Shown here: positions 52,179-60,735 of the stretch, piece by piece
How positions within the stretch are numbered: the stretch's first letter is position 1
Layout: every line of letters starts with the position of its first letter
Source of the DNA: UMGS755 sp045652815
Lineage (GTDB): Bacteria; Bacillota; Clostridia; UBA1381; UBA9506
DNA length: 64,000 nt
Direction: 5' to 3'
Assembly (NCBI GenBank): GCA_045652815.1
Contig: JAZOLH010000088.1
Coordinates: forward strand, 1-64,000
Program-made: the position numbers and the translations under genes
The notes under the pieces: model-generated
Told to the model about the DNA's origin: nothing
The model's input: only the letters and a program-made list of their open reading frames with translations
The model's database searches: none

Positions 52179-53435
52179 TTAGTCGGTTTCTCTATGAATC
52201 TCCGCACCTAAGGCGCGGAGTTTTTCATCTATGGCTTCATAGCCACGGTCTATGTGATAAATATCTGAAATCTCCGTGTCTCCACGGGCAGAGAGCGCCG
52301 CTATTAAAAGTGCCGCTCCGGCTCGAAGATCGGTGGCTTTTACTTTGGCACCCACCAATCGTTTTTTCCCTTCCACAACCGCAGAGCGTCCCGCCACTTT
52401 GATGGAGGCTCCCATGCGGCACAATTCGCCCGCATGCATAAAGCGGTTTTCAAACACGGTTTCTGTCACAAGTCCCGTACCCTCGGCTAACGATAAAAGC
52501 GCTGTCATAGGTGCTTGCATATCCGTGGGAAAGCCGGGAAACGGCAGGGTTTTTACATCCACCGACCGAAAGGATGAAACGGAATGGACCGAAATGGTAT
52601 TCTTTTTTGTTTCAGTGGGGATATTCATTTCGCAGAGTTTGGCTGTGATGGGTTTTAAACTATCGGGGGAAACGCCCGAAACCGTTAGATTGCCCCCTGT
52701 TGCCGCAGATAAAAGAAGCCACGTGCCCGCTTCAATGCGGTCGGGAATTATGCTGTGCTCTGTGCCGCAGAGTTTATTAACGCCTTCGATGTGGATGCGG
52801 CTTGTGCCCGCACCAAAAATTTGAGCGCCCATCTTTTGCAAAAAGTTTGCAAGGTCCACAATCTCAGGCTCTGCCGCCGCATTTTCGATGATGGTTTCCC
52901 CTTGGGCAAGGGTTGCGGCGGATACAATGTTTTCCGTTGCCCCAACGCTGGGGAAATCCAGATAAATTTTGGCACCTGTGAGTTTCTCCGCAGTGGCAAA
53001 AACAGAACCTTTTGAAAATTTAAACTTAGCCCCCAACGCTGTGAGCCCTTTAATATGCAAATCAATGGGGCGTGCCCCGATGGCGCATCCGCCGGGCAGG
53101 GAAATGCCCGCACGTCCTGCTTTGGCAAGGAGCGGTCCCATCACCAAAAAAGAGCCCCTGAGCCGACCCGTTAATTCATAGGGTATGTTGGTGCGGCGGA
53201 GGGTGGCCGCATCAATTTGCAGACTGTGGTCACCGATTGCCATCACAGATGCGCCCAAACAGGATAAAATATCACTCATTGCGGCAATATCAGATAGATA
53301 GGGTATGTTCGTTAGGGTTACAGGACTCTCTGCTAAAATAGACGCCGCCATAATGGGAAGCGCCGCATTTTTAGACCCCGAAACTTTCACCTTGCCGCAA
53401 AGGGGCGTTCCCCCGCGAATGATAAATTTTTCCAC
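52179..53435 (-). CDS. murA: UDP-N-acetylglucosamine 1-carboxyvinyltransferase (GTG start)
   Basis: First committed step of peptidoglycan synthesis. The 418-residue EPSP-synthase-fold protein has KVSGSKNAALPIMAAS, the loop PGGCAIGARPIDLHIKG with the catalytic cysteine near residue 115 (the fosfomycin target, present here), and FPTDMQAPMTALL. A longer frame reaches 53537, but the GTG at 53435 follows AAGGAG by 9 bases, gives MEKFIIRGG as the usual start, and the normal length. It converges on trxB. Only one murA is seen in the window. Confidence 0.95.
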   Translation of the reverse strand: MEKFIIRGGTPLCGKVKVSGSKNAALPIMAASILAESPVTLTNIPYLSDIAAMSDILSCLGASVMAIGDHSLQIDAATLRRTNIPYELTGRLRGSFLVMGPLLAKAGRAGISLPGGCAIGARPIDLHIKGLTALGAKFKFSKGSVFATAEKLTGAKIYLDFPSVGATENIVSAATLAQGETIIENAAAEPEIVDLANFLQKMGAQIFGAGTSRIHIEGVNKLCGTEHSIIPDRIEAGTWLLLSAATGGNLTVSGVSPDSLKPITAKLCEMNIPTETKKNTISVHSVSSFRSVDVKTLPFPGFPTDMQAPMTALLSLAEGTGLVTETVFENRFMHAGELCRMGASIKVAGRSAVVEGKKRLVGAKVKATDLRAGAALLIAALSARGDTEISDIYHIDRGYEAIDEKLRALGAEIHRETD

Positions 53436-53561
53436 TTTTAAAAACTCCTTTTTTGCCATCTCATTTTCAGTATTGCCGAATTTATCATCGGCATACGAAA
53501 CAAAATTTGAAAACAAAAAATTGTTTATATATTTCAATGCTATAAGAAAGAAGGAATCACA

Positions 53562-54089
53562 ATGAGTTTTAAAGATTTAGCCTTAAAAAGAGAAAGTTGC
53601 CGTGAATATGACGGTCGCCCTGTTCCCCACGATGTCCTTTTGGAACTGATGCAGACTGCTTGCCTTGCCCCCTCTGCCTGCAACTCCCAGCCTTGGAAAC
53701 TGATCGCGGCAGAAGGTGAAATTGCTAAAAAAATCAGCGAAGATATTCGCAAAAGCGGTCGCAACCAGTTTTGCGAAAACGTTGGCTCTTTCATCGTACT
53801 CTGCGAAACCCCTGCTGTTCTGCGTGCAGGTGTTGAAAAAGATTCCCAGTACTACGCGCAAATGGATCTGGGTATGATGACAATGGCGCTGACTCTGGCC
53901 GCTGCCGATTTAGGTCTTTCTACCTGCATTTTAGGTTTATTCGATGAACCCAGCGTGCGCGAAACCCTTTCCATTCCTGCCGAAATTCCCATCCGCCTGA
54001 TTGTTTCCGTTGGCTATGCCGCCAAAGAAGGCGTTCGCACCAAAATCAGAAAAGCAGAAAGTGAAACCATCAGTTTCGACCGTTGGTAA
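53562..54089 (+). CDS. Nitroreductase-family flavoprotein
   Basis: A 175-residue FMN-dependent oxidoreductase: RESCREYDGRPVP with the FMN-binding Arg pair, APSACNSQPWKLI, and the C-terminal IVSVGYAAKEG strand. Substrate unknown; many members reduce nitro compounds or quinones, some act in dehydrogenation or cofactor breakdown. It has an AAGAAGGA ribosome site and a strong terminator. Single-gene unit divergent from murA. Confidence 0.9.
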   Translation: MSFKDLALKRESCREYDGRPVPHDVLLELMQTACLAPSACNSQPWKLIAAEGEIAKKISEDIRKSGRNQFCENVGSFIVLCETPAVLRAGVEKDSQYYAQMDLGMMTMALTLAAADLGLSTCILGLFDEPSVRETLSIPAEIPIRLIVSVGYAAKEGVRTKIRKAESETISFDRW

Positions 54090-54106
54090 TACCTTCATCA
54101 TAAAAC

Positions 54107-54140
54107 AAAAAGAGCAGTAGCAAAAGCTACTGCTCTTTTT
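54107..54140 (+). terminator. Terminator of the nitroreductase gene
   Basis: Stem AAAAGAGCAGTAGC/GCTACTGCTCTTTT with loop AAAA and T-run. Confidence 0.92.
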
Positions 54141-54157
54141 AATTTGAAAAGAAAAAA

Positions 54158-54185
54158 GCAGCAAAACAAAAACTTGTTTTGCTGC
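54158..54185 (-). terminator. Terminator of rpsU
   Basis: Stem GCAGCAAAACAA/TTGTTTTGCTGC, T-run TTTTTTC on the minus strand. It lies back to back with the nitroreductase terminator. Confidence 0.88.
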
Positions 54186-54207
54186 AGTAAGCCTAATCTA
54201 AATAAAA

Positions 54208-54384
54208 TTATTTAAACTTTCTTTTTCTAGCGGCTTCGGATTTCTTTTTTCTCTTCACGCTGGGCTTTTCATAATGCTCTCTCTTTCTTAATTCGGAAAG
54301 AACGCCATCTTTTGCGCAGGAACGCTTAAAACGACGGAGTGCACTATCTAAAGATTCGTGATCCTTGAGTCTGATTTCGGACAT
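54208..54384 (-). CDS. rpsU: 30S ribosomal protein S21
   Basis: The 58-residue basic protein matches S21: SEIRLKDHESLDSALRRFKR, then the KKSEAARKRKFK tail. The ATG at 54384 follows GGAGGGAGG; a longer frame upstream lies in the leader. S21 takes part in initiation complex formation on the 30S subunit. It has its own TTGACT/TATAAT promoter and a leader of about 117 bases containing a GGCC/GGCC hairpin, so leader-based control is possible but unproven. Confidence 0.96.
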   Translation of the reverse strand: MSEIRLKDHESLDSALRRFKRSCAKDGVLSELRKREHYEKPSVKRKKKSEAARKRKFK

Positions 54385-54507
54385 GTATATTCCCTCCCTC
54401 CGGTACTTTGCGTTGGGTTTTATAAACAAATGTTAGTGGCCAATAGAGGCCTTGCGGAGTGCTTGCCAAAGGGCATAAATCACCCCAATCATAAAACTAC
54501 AAAGTAT

Positions 54508-54536
54508 ATTATACCGATTTTCAACTGAAAAGTCAA
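54508..54536 (-). promoter_or_regulatory. Promoter of rpsU
   Basis: Minus strand TTGACT (54536-54531), 17-base spacer, TATAAT (54513-54508). Confidence 0.86.
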
Positions 54537-54660
54537 CAAAAATTTTTCCACATTTCATAAATTATTCATCTTTTTATGCAAATTCTCGGATTTTTGTTGA
54601 TTTTGCAGTAAATTTTGATGACCTGCTTGTAGATTTTCACCTTACAACATTTTCATCGCA

Positions 54661-54772
54661 AAATCGAGGAAAAATGGATGCAGATTGGACAAACCGAGCC
54701 CGAAGGTGTATTTGTTATACTCCGAGCGGCGAGTTTGTTCAAAGCCGCAGGCGGTCTGCACCATTTTTACCG
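54661..54772 (-). repeat. Complete copy of the dispersed 3'-end element
   Basis: Shares with the copy at 13659-13750 the blocks TCGAGG, GATGCAGA, ACAAAC-GAGCC, GAAGG, a TTGT loop between TGTA-like arms, GGCGA, GTTTGTT and AGCC. The arms GGACAAAC and GTTTGTTC pair, with inner stem GGTGTAT/TATACTCC. The outer part GGCGGTCTGC also occurs at 13832-13841 downstream of ychF. Confidence 0.7.
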
Positions 54773-54775
54773 ATT

Positions 54776-56659
54776 TTAATCCAAATCCATATCAAAAGAG
54801 CCGTTATATAACTGATAATATTTGCCCTTCTGTTCAAGCAAACTTTCGTGGTTACCACGCTCAATAATTTCACCTTTTTCCAATACCATAATGGCATCGG
54901 AGTTTCGAACGGTGGAAAGACGATGAGCAATCACGAACACAGTTCTGCCTGCCATCAGTTTATCCATACCCTTTTCAATCAGGGCTTCGGTTCGGGTGTC
55001 AATAGAACTGGTGGCTTCATCCAAAATCAAAACCGGCGGATCTGCCACAGCCGCACGGGCGATGGAAAGCAGCTGACGCTGACCCTGCGATAAGTTGCCA
55101 CCGTCACCGGTTAACACCGTGTCATAGCCCTGCGGCAGATGACGGATGAAACTATGGGCATTGGCAAGGCGTGCCGCCGCCTCGATTTCTTCATCGGTGG
55201 CAGAGAGTTTTCCGTAGCGGATGTTATCCCGCACGGTGCCCGTAAACAAATGAGCATCCTGCAACACCATAGAAAGCGAACGACGCAGGTCGGGTTTTTT
55301 AATATCGGTGATGGGAATACCATCATAGGTGATTTTGCCCTCGGGCACATCGTAAAAGCGATTAATCAGATTGGTGATGGTTGTTTTGCCCGCACCCGTT
55401 GAGCCAACAAAGGCAATTTTCTGACCGGGCTCTGCATATAAACTGATGTTGCGGAGAACAACTTTATTTTCTTCATAACCAAAGGTCACATCATCAAAAC
55501 GCACGTCGCCCTTAACTTCGGTATAGATAAAGCCATCATCTTTTGGCTGTTTCCAGGCCCAGATGTCGCCATCTTCTGCTTCAATTAAAGCACCGTTTTC
55601 GTCCCGTTTGGTATGCACCAAGGTCACAGTACCGTGGTCAACTTCCGGCTCTTCGTCAATCAGGGCAAAAATACGTTCAGCGCCTGCCAGCGCACTTAAA
55701 ATGCTGTTAAACTGCTGCGAAATCTGGGTGATGGGCTGGGAAAAAGAGCGGGTATATTGTAAAAATGCACCCAAAGTACCCACATCACAAAGACCCCAGA
55801 TGGTGAGCACACCGCCCACAACAGCGGTGAGGGCATAGTGGAGATACGACAGGTTACCCATAATGGGCATCAGCACGTTGGCAAAAGAGTGCGCACCCGT
55901 TGCCGCCTGACGAAGAGATTCGTTCAGTTCGTCAAACTCCTCTTTCACCTGCTTTTCGCGGGAGAAGACTTTAACAACCTTCTGACCCTCAATCATTTCT
56001 TCAATATAACCGTTTACGCGGCCTAATTCTTTTTGTTGTTTCTTAAAATACTGTCCACTTTTGCCGCCTACGGTTTTTACCACAAACAGCATAACAGCAA
56101 GCATCACGAGGACAAGTAGCGTCAGTGCAGGGCTCAGCACCACCATCATAATGAACACGCCGCTGACAGTCAGGAGCGAGGACATAAACTGGGGTACGCC
56201 CATGCCCACCATTTCACGCAGGGTGTCAACGTCGTTGGTGAAGCGGCTCATCAGTTCACCGTGGGTATGAGTATCGAAAAAGCGGATGGGCAGTTTTTCC
56301 ATAGCGGAAAACAAATCCATTCGAACGTTTTTCAATGTTTTTGTGGCGATGGTCAGCATAATGCGGTTGTAGACGTAGGTGGAAATCACACCTAACAGAT
56401 AGATGAGTCCCATCACGCATAAAATGCCGATAAAGCCCGATAAATCCACGTTCTTGCCGCCGATAAAGGGCACGATATAATCATTGATAACCGGTTTTAA
56501 GAAGAAGGTACCGACAACACCTGCGCCGGAACTTGCCAAAATGCAAAAGACAACCAAACCTAACTGCCAACGGTATTTACCCATATAACTTAAGATTCTC
56601 ATCAGGGTTTTCTTGGCGTTTTTCGGTTTTCTAACAGGTCCTCTGGGCTGCGGAGGCAT
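54776..56659 (-). CDS. ABC exporter subunit, full-active ATPase site half
   Basis: A 627-residue half transporter: six membrane helices in an ABC type I exporter domain (about 20-330), then an ATPase with Walker A VGSTGAGKTT, signature LSQGQRQLL, Walker B LILDEATSS (catalytic Glu present) and the H-loop AHRLSTV. The linker after the membrane domain carries an extra charged insertion (about 345-385, VHTKRDENGALIEAEDGD). It begins directly after the upstream ABC gene (no gap), implying a heterodimer of the LmrCD/BmrCD kind for drugs or lipids; the substrate is unknown. Confidence 0.94.
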   Translation of the reverse strand: MPPQPRGPVRKPKNAKKTLMRILSYMGKYRWQLGLVVFCILASSGAGVVGTFFLKPVINDYIVPFIGGKNVDLSGFIGILCVMGLIYLLGVISTYVYNRIMLTIATKTLKNVRMDLFSAMEKLPIRFFDTHTHGELMSRFTNDVDTLREMVGMGVPQFMSSLLTVSGVFIMMVVLSPALTLLVLVMLAVMLFVVKTVGGKSGQYFKKQQKELGRVNGYIEEMIEGQKVVKVFSREKQVKEEFDELNESLRQAATGAHSFANVLMPIMGNLSYLHYALTAVVGGVLTIWGLCDVGTLGAFLQYTRSFSQPITQISQQFNSILSALAGAERIFALIDEEPEVDHGTVTLVHTKRDENGALIEAEDGDIWAWKQPKDDGFIYTEVKGDVRFDDVTFGYEENKVVLRNISLYAEPGQKIAFVGSTGAGKTTITNLINRFYDVPEGKITYDGIPITDIKKPDLRRSLSMVLQDAHLFTGTVRDNIRYGKLSATDEEIEAAARLANAHSFIRHLPQGYDTVLTGDGGNLSQGQRQLLSIARAAVADPPVLILDEATSSIDTRTEALIEKGMDKLMAGRTVFVIAHRLSTVRNSDAIMVLEKGEIIERGNHESLLEQKGKYYQLYNGSFDMDLD

Positions 56660-58381
56660 TTACGCCACCCCCTTTTGCTGAGATTCATAGACTTCGCGAT
56701 AAATCTCGTTAGATTGTAATAATTCTTCGTGAGTGCCGATACCGTTAATCTGTCCGTCATCGAGCACCACGATTTTATCTGCATCCAGCACAGAGGTGAT
56801 GCGCTGAGCAATGATAATGGTTGTGGTTTCAGAAAGTTCTTCGCGCAGTGCCTTGCGGATGGCCGCATCGGTGGCGGTATCCACAGCGCTGGTGCTATCA
56901 TCTAAAATGATGATTTTGGGTTTTTTCAAAAGGGCACGGGCGATACAAAGTCTCTGCTTTTGTCCGCCGGACACATTCACGCCGCCCTGACCCAAGTAGG
57001 TTTCATAACCATCGGGAAAAGAGGTGATAAAATCGTGGGCCTGTGCGGATTTGCAGGCGGCAACAATTTCATCCTCAGTGGCGTTTTCGTTGCCCCATTT
57101 TAAGTTTTCCATAATGGTGCCGGAGAACAAAACATTCTTCTGAAGCACCATACTAACTGCATCGCGCAGATTTTCGTGGGAATATTCACGAACATCGTGT
57201 CCACCCACAGTCACGCTGCCGGAAAGCACATCGTAAAGGCGGGGAATCAGCTGCACAAGGCTGGTTTTAGAAGAGCCCGTGCCGCCGATAATGCCCACGG
57301 TCTCGCCGGAAGAAATGGTCAGATTGATGTTTTCAAGATGCAGATTTTCCTTATCTTTTGTATAGGAAAAAGACACGTTTTCAAAGGTAACAGAGCCATC
57401 ATCCACTTTGATGTCAGTATCGGGGTTGGGAATTTCCGGCTCTTCATCCATAATTTCCAAAATACGTGAAACAGAAGCACGGGTGAGCACAACGCTGACC
57501 AGCACCATAGAAATCATCATCAGAGAGGTTAAAATCTGGGTAACATAACTGATAAAACTAATGAGCTGGCCGCTTTCCATACCGCCGCCGATGACCATAT
57601 TGCCGCCAAACCACAAGATGGCAATGATGCAGGCATAGACCGTTAGTTGCATCAGGGGCATATTACAGATGATAACTTTTTCGGCACGGAACTGAGCTGC
57701 GCGGAGGGCTTCGGTTTCTGCTTCGAACTTCTCGTTTTCATAATCCTCACGAACAAAGGATTTCACCACGCGGATACCAATCAGGTTCTCCTGCACGGTA
57801 CCATTCATTTTATCAAGGCAAAGGAGCATTCTGCGGAAGCGGGGAAATGCCATACACATAACCACAATAAGAGCTGTACCCAAAAACGGGATAGCAAGCA
57901 AAAATATGGTTGCCAGACTGTTGTTAATGGTAAAGGCCATAATGGTGGCACTCACCAGCATTATGGGGGCGCGGACAAAGGTACGAATCAGCATCATAAA
58001 GGTATGCTGCACGTTGTTTACGTCCGTTGTCAATCTTGTGATTAAGGATGCAGTGCTGAATTTATCCGTATTGGCAAAGGAAAAGGATTGAATTTTGTTA
58101 AACAGTTTGCCTCGGATACCTTTACCAAAACCCATGGCACCTTTTGCCGCAAAGCGTGCAGACAGTGCGCCGCAAACTAAGGATAAAAGCGCCATTAATA
58201 CCATCATACCGCCCAGTTTGGCGATATAAGGCACATCGCGGTTTGCGATGCCCACATCAATAATTTTGGACATATATAAAGGAATCTGGATTTCCAGTAA
58301 CACTTCAAAAATAATCGTGATGGGGGCTAAGAGCGCATATTTTCCGTATCCTTTTAAACAAGGTCCTAATTTTTTAAACAT
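56660..58381 (-). CDS. ABC exporter subunit, half with degenerate ATPase residue
   Basis: A 573-residue half transporter with an exporter membrane domain (about 15-305) and an ATPase: Walker A IGGTGSSKTS, signature VSGGQKQRL, Walker B IIILDDSTS, where Asp replaces the catalytic Glu, and Gln in place of the H-loop His (AQRITSV). This pattern marks the degenerate-site half of heterodimeric exporters such as TM287/288. It lies 13 bases after a membrane-protein gene and immediately before its partner subunit. GGAGG precedes the ATG. Confidence 0.94.
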   Translation of the reverse strand: MFKKLGPCLKGYGKYALLAPITIIFEVLLEIQIPLYMSKIIDVGIANRDVPYIAKLGGMMVLMALLSLVCGALSARFAAKGAMGFGKGIRGKLFNKIQSFSFANTDKFSTASLITRLTTDVNNVQHTFMMLIRTFVRAPIMLVSATIMAFTINNSLATIFLLAIPFLGTALIVVMCMAFPRFRRMLLCLDKMNGTVQENLIGIRVVKSFVREDYENEKFEAETEALRAAQFRAEKVIICNMPLMQLTVYACIIAILWFGGNMVIGGGMESGQLISFISYVTQILTSLMMISMVLVSVVLTRASVSRILEIMDEEPEIPNPDTDIKVDDGSVTFENVSFSYTKDKENLHLENINLTISSGETVGIIGGTGSSKTSLVQLIPRLYDVLSGSVTVGGHDVREYSHENLRDAVSMVLQKNVLFSGTIMENLKWGNENATEDEIVAACKSAQAHDFITSFPDGYETYLGQGGVNVSGGQKQRLCIARALLKKPKIIILDDSTSAVDTATDAAIRKALREELSETTTIIIAQRITSVLDADKIVVLDDGQINGIGTHEELLQSNEIYREVYESQQKGVA

Positions 58382-58394
58382 GGTCTTTTCCCTC

Positions 58395-59048
58395 CTATTC
58401 TTCCATCATCTTTATCAGCATTTGAATCTGATTTTCGTAACTTTTTGCTTTGGCTTTGCTGTTACCAATATGCATCAACTCCCGCGGGCGCAGGGTCATA
58501 AAAAGTCCCTCAGGCAGATTTTCCATATCTTTAAAAGGGGCAAGTTCTGACAGAGGAATCTGAATGATTTCATCGGGCGCGTGCCCCATCAAATCTGTCA
58601 GTTCACCATAGGTGCCCAGCAGTTCCTGTTCTGCAAAGTATGGCAGGGTGTCGGCATCCACAATCTGCAGGGCGCTTTCTGCTGTGGCAATGGAGGCAGA
58701 AAGACGGGTCTGGTTTGCAAGATGGGCTTCGGGGTCTTCCGTTTGGGTTTTCGCATCAAAGGTGATGGCGTTAAATTCAATGAAACTATCCCCATCTTCG
58801 TTAAAATCAAAAGGCATTTCCTTCATTTTTTCCGCCACGTCTTCCCAAAGCGTCGGCTCGGTATATACATAGTGGGCCGATAGAATCATCACGTCCGGCT
58901 TGGGCGCAAAGACTGCGGTATATAAAATAGAAATAAGCGCCGCTATCACAAAAAGGGTGACAATAGCAGGCTTTTTGTAATAGTCTAAAAAGTATTCCCA
59001 TCTTTCTCCCTTGGGTACTTCCCAGGGTTTATAATAATGGTCTGCCAT
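58395..59048 (-). CDS. Hypothetical single-pass membrane protein linked to the ABC exporter
   Basis: A 217-residue protein: short cytoplasmic start (DHYYKPWEVPKGERWEYF), one helix (about 26-45, FVIAALISILYTAVFA), then an acidic extracytoplasmic domain of about 170 residues. No family recognised. The ATG at 59048 follows AAAGGAC. It is the first gene of the transcript that carries the two ABC half-transporter genes (13-base gap) and has a perfect TTGACA promoter. A role with the exporter is inferred from position only. Confidence 0.8.
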   Translation of the reverse strand: MADHYYKPWEVPKGERWEYFLDYYKKPAIVTLFVIAALISILYTAVFAPKPDVMILSAHYVYTEPTLWEDVAEKMKEMPFDFNEDGDSFIEFNAITFDAKTQTEDPEAHLANQTRLSASIATAESALQIVDADTLPYFAEQELLGTYGELTDLMGHAPDEIIQIPLSELAPFKDMENLPEGLFMTLRPRELMHIGNSKAKAKSYENQIQMLIKMMEE

Positions 59049-59083
59049 GGGCCTTCGTCCTTTCACAAATTCTCTCATTATAT

Positions 59084-59112
59084 ATTGTACCGCAAATTAT
59101 TCGCTATGTCAA
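59084..59112 (-). promoter_or_regulatory. Promoter of the ABC exporter operon
   Basis: Minus strand TTGACA (59112-59107), 17-base spacer, TACAAT (59089-59084). Confidence 0.87.
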
Positions 59113-59159
59113 AGGAAGATGGATTTTATTTACAAATCTTTCACGATTTCATAAAAAAA

Positions 59160-59184
59160 CACCCCGACGGAACCCGTCGGGGTG
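59160..59184 (-). terminator. Terminator of the YhcH gene
   Basis: Stem CACCCCGACGG/CCGTCGGGGTG, T-run of seven on the minus strand. Confidence 0.92.
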
Positions 59185-59197
59185 CTACTCATTTTAT

Positions 59198-59650
59198 TTA
59201 TACCAAAACTTTAACAACGATTTTTTTCAGGTGGCAGGGGCTACCGTTCATTTCTTTGGGGCGATGGATATCTTCGGGCCAGTAGATTGCGAAGGTACCT
59301 GCATCCAAAACGGTGGGAGATGTAGCGGGTGCTTTGTAAAGATAACGGTCTTTGGCTTCATCAAACACTTCGCCGGCAGGCAGGTTTGCGATGGTATCCC
59401 AGCAAATCACTTCAGCACCTTCGTGGATGAACTGAATGTCGATATATTTTTTATGTGCTTCCCATTTACATTCATCGCCGGGAATGGTGTCATATTCCTG
59501 CACCAGTGCAAAAACCTTATCGCCATCTAATTCATAGCGACCCAGTTCAGGCAGGTTCTTGTGTGCTTCCTTTAAAAAGTCAAAAGCTTTTTTAAAGCCG
59601 TCATTGAGACCCTCGTAGCGGGCGCTGTTTGCTAAAACGTCAACAATCAT
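59198..59650 (-). CDS. YhcH/YjgK/YiaL-family protein (DUF386)
   Basis: A 150-residue cupin-like protein. Recognised by ELGRYELDGDKVFALVQEY, WEAHKKYIDIQFI, the AIYWPEDIHRP histidine/aspartate motif and the closing KKIVVKV strand. Members are linked to sugar metabolism, often sialic acid or beta-galactosides, but the reaction is not settled. The gene stands alone between two terminators; no sialic-acid genes adjoin. GGAAAGGAA precedes the ATG. Confidence 0.9.
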   Translation of the reverse strand: MIVDVLANSARYEGLNDGFKKAFDFLKEAHKNLPELGRYELDGDKVFALVQEYDTIPGDECKWEAHKKYIDIQFIHEGAEVICWDTIANLPAGEVFDEAKDRYLYKAPATSPTVLDAGTFAIYWPEDIHRPKEMNGSPCHLKKIVVKVLV

Positions 59651-59690
59651 GGTAAAATTCCTTTCCTTTATCTGTTTGATTACATAAAAT

Positions 59691-59720
59691 GAAGAAATCC
59701 GTTTGCACGGATTTCTTCAT
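59691..59720 (-). terminator. Terminator of truB-ribF
   Basis: Stem GAAGAAATCCG/CGGATTTCTTC with an A/T-rich tail ATTTTAT on the minus strand. Confidence 0.83.
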
Positions 59721-59739
59721 TAAAAAACATAAGCCAATC

Positions 59740-60654
59740 TTATTTTTCTAAACGAACTTTTTCATCCGCTTCTAACTGAGCTTTTAATTCATCCATATCA
59801 GCAAATGCTTTGGCGTCACGGATTTTGAACACAAATTCAACTTCCAGTTTTTCGTTGTAAACATCACCGTCAAAACCGATGATATAAGTTTCAATGCGAA
59901 CTGCACCATCGCCAACTGTGGGGCTATCGCCAACGTTTGTGATGGATTTGTATGCCACGCCATCAACATAAGTGGTGGTGCCATACACGCCGAATTTGGG
60001 AATCAGCTGACCTGCCGCAGGAATCATATTAGCGGTGGGATAACCCAATGTTCTGCCCAGTTTTTTATCTTCCACAACGGTGCTCTTGATTTTGAAAGGA
60101 CGGTCAAGCAGTTTTGCCGCTGTTTCAACGTCGCCTTCTTCAATCAGGGCACGAACTTTGGTGGAGGAGCAAATCACTTCATCCACATAGAGCGGTTTAA
60201 TCATCAGTACTAAAAAGCCATACTGCTGACCCAGTTCGCGAAGCAATTTCACGTCGCCTTTAGAATCTTTACCGTAATGATTGTGCTGACCAACAACGCA
60301 AACTTTCATATTCAGTTTGCCAACTAAAATATCACGCACAAAATCTTCGGGTTCCATATCACGTACATTGTCAAATTTTTCAAAGAACAGGGTATCTAAA
60401 TTGCAGGTAGATAACAGTTCTTCTTTATATTCGTTATCTGCAATCAATTTTAAAGTGTTATCGCCTTTAATGGCATTAACGGGATGCTTGTCAAAGGTAT
60501 ATGCCACAGAATGCAGACCATTATCCTGTGCCACATCCATCATGTAAGAGAGCAATTTCATGTGGCCTTTATGTAAGCCATCAAAGTTACCCAAAGCAAT
60601 GGCTGTACCATTTCTTGCCTCAATTTTTCCGTAATCATACCAAACTGTGTTCAT
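59740..60654 (-). CDS. ribF: Bifunctional riboflavin kinase/FAD synthetase
   Basis: Makes FMN and FAD. The 304-residue protein has the N-terminal FAD synthetase fold (ALGNFDGLHKGHMKLL with the HxGH-like site; ICSSTKVRALIEEGD) and the C-terminal flavokinase domain (GRTLGYPTANM with the PTAN metal motif). An upstream in-frame start is rejected because GGGAGG lies just before the ATG at 60654. It follows truB, the common Firmicutes order, with an 81-base gap that holds a TATAAT-like box, so it may also have its own promoter. Confidence 0.96.
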   Translation of the reverse strand: MNTVWYDYGKIEARNGTAIALGNFDGLHKGHMKLLSYMMDVAQDNGLHSVAYTFDKHPVNAIKGDNTLKLIADNEYKEELLSTCNLDTLFFEKFDNVRDMEPEDFVRDILVGKLNMKVCVVGQHNHYGKDSKGDVKLLRELGQQYGFLVLMIKPLYVDEVICSSTKVRALIEEGDVETAAKLLDRPFKIKSTVVEDKKLGRTLGYPTANMIPAAGQLIPKFGVYGTTTYVDGVAYKSITNVGDSPTVGDGAVRIETYIIGFDGDVYNEKLEVEFVFKIRDAKAFADMDELKAQLEADEKVRLEK

Positions 60655-60735
60655 TGGAAAGACCTCCCTTAAAAATGTAAAATTATATTGCACTTCTGCC
60701 TGTTCGTCAGGGGATGTGGGAGAACAGTTCGGGAT

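Larger units (their letters stand above)
54385..54775. other. Gene-free stretch between rpsU and the ABC exporter
   Basis: 391 bases holding the rpsU leader and promoter (54385-54536), an AT-rich spacer with no recognised feature (54537-54660), and a copy of the dispersed 3' element (54661-54772) abutting the ABC gene stop. Confidence 0.75.
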
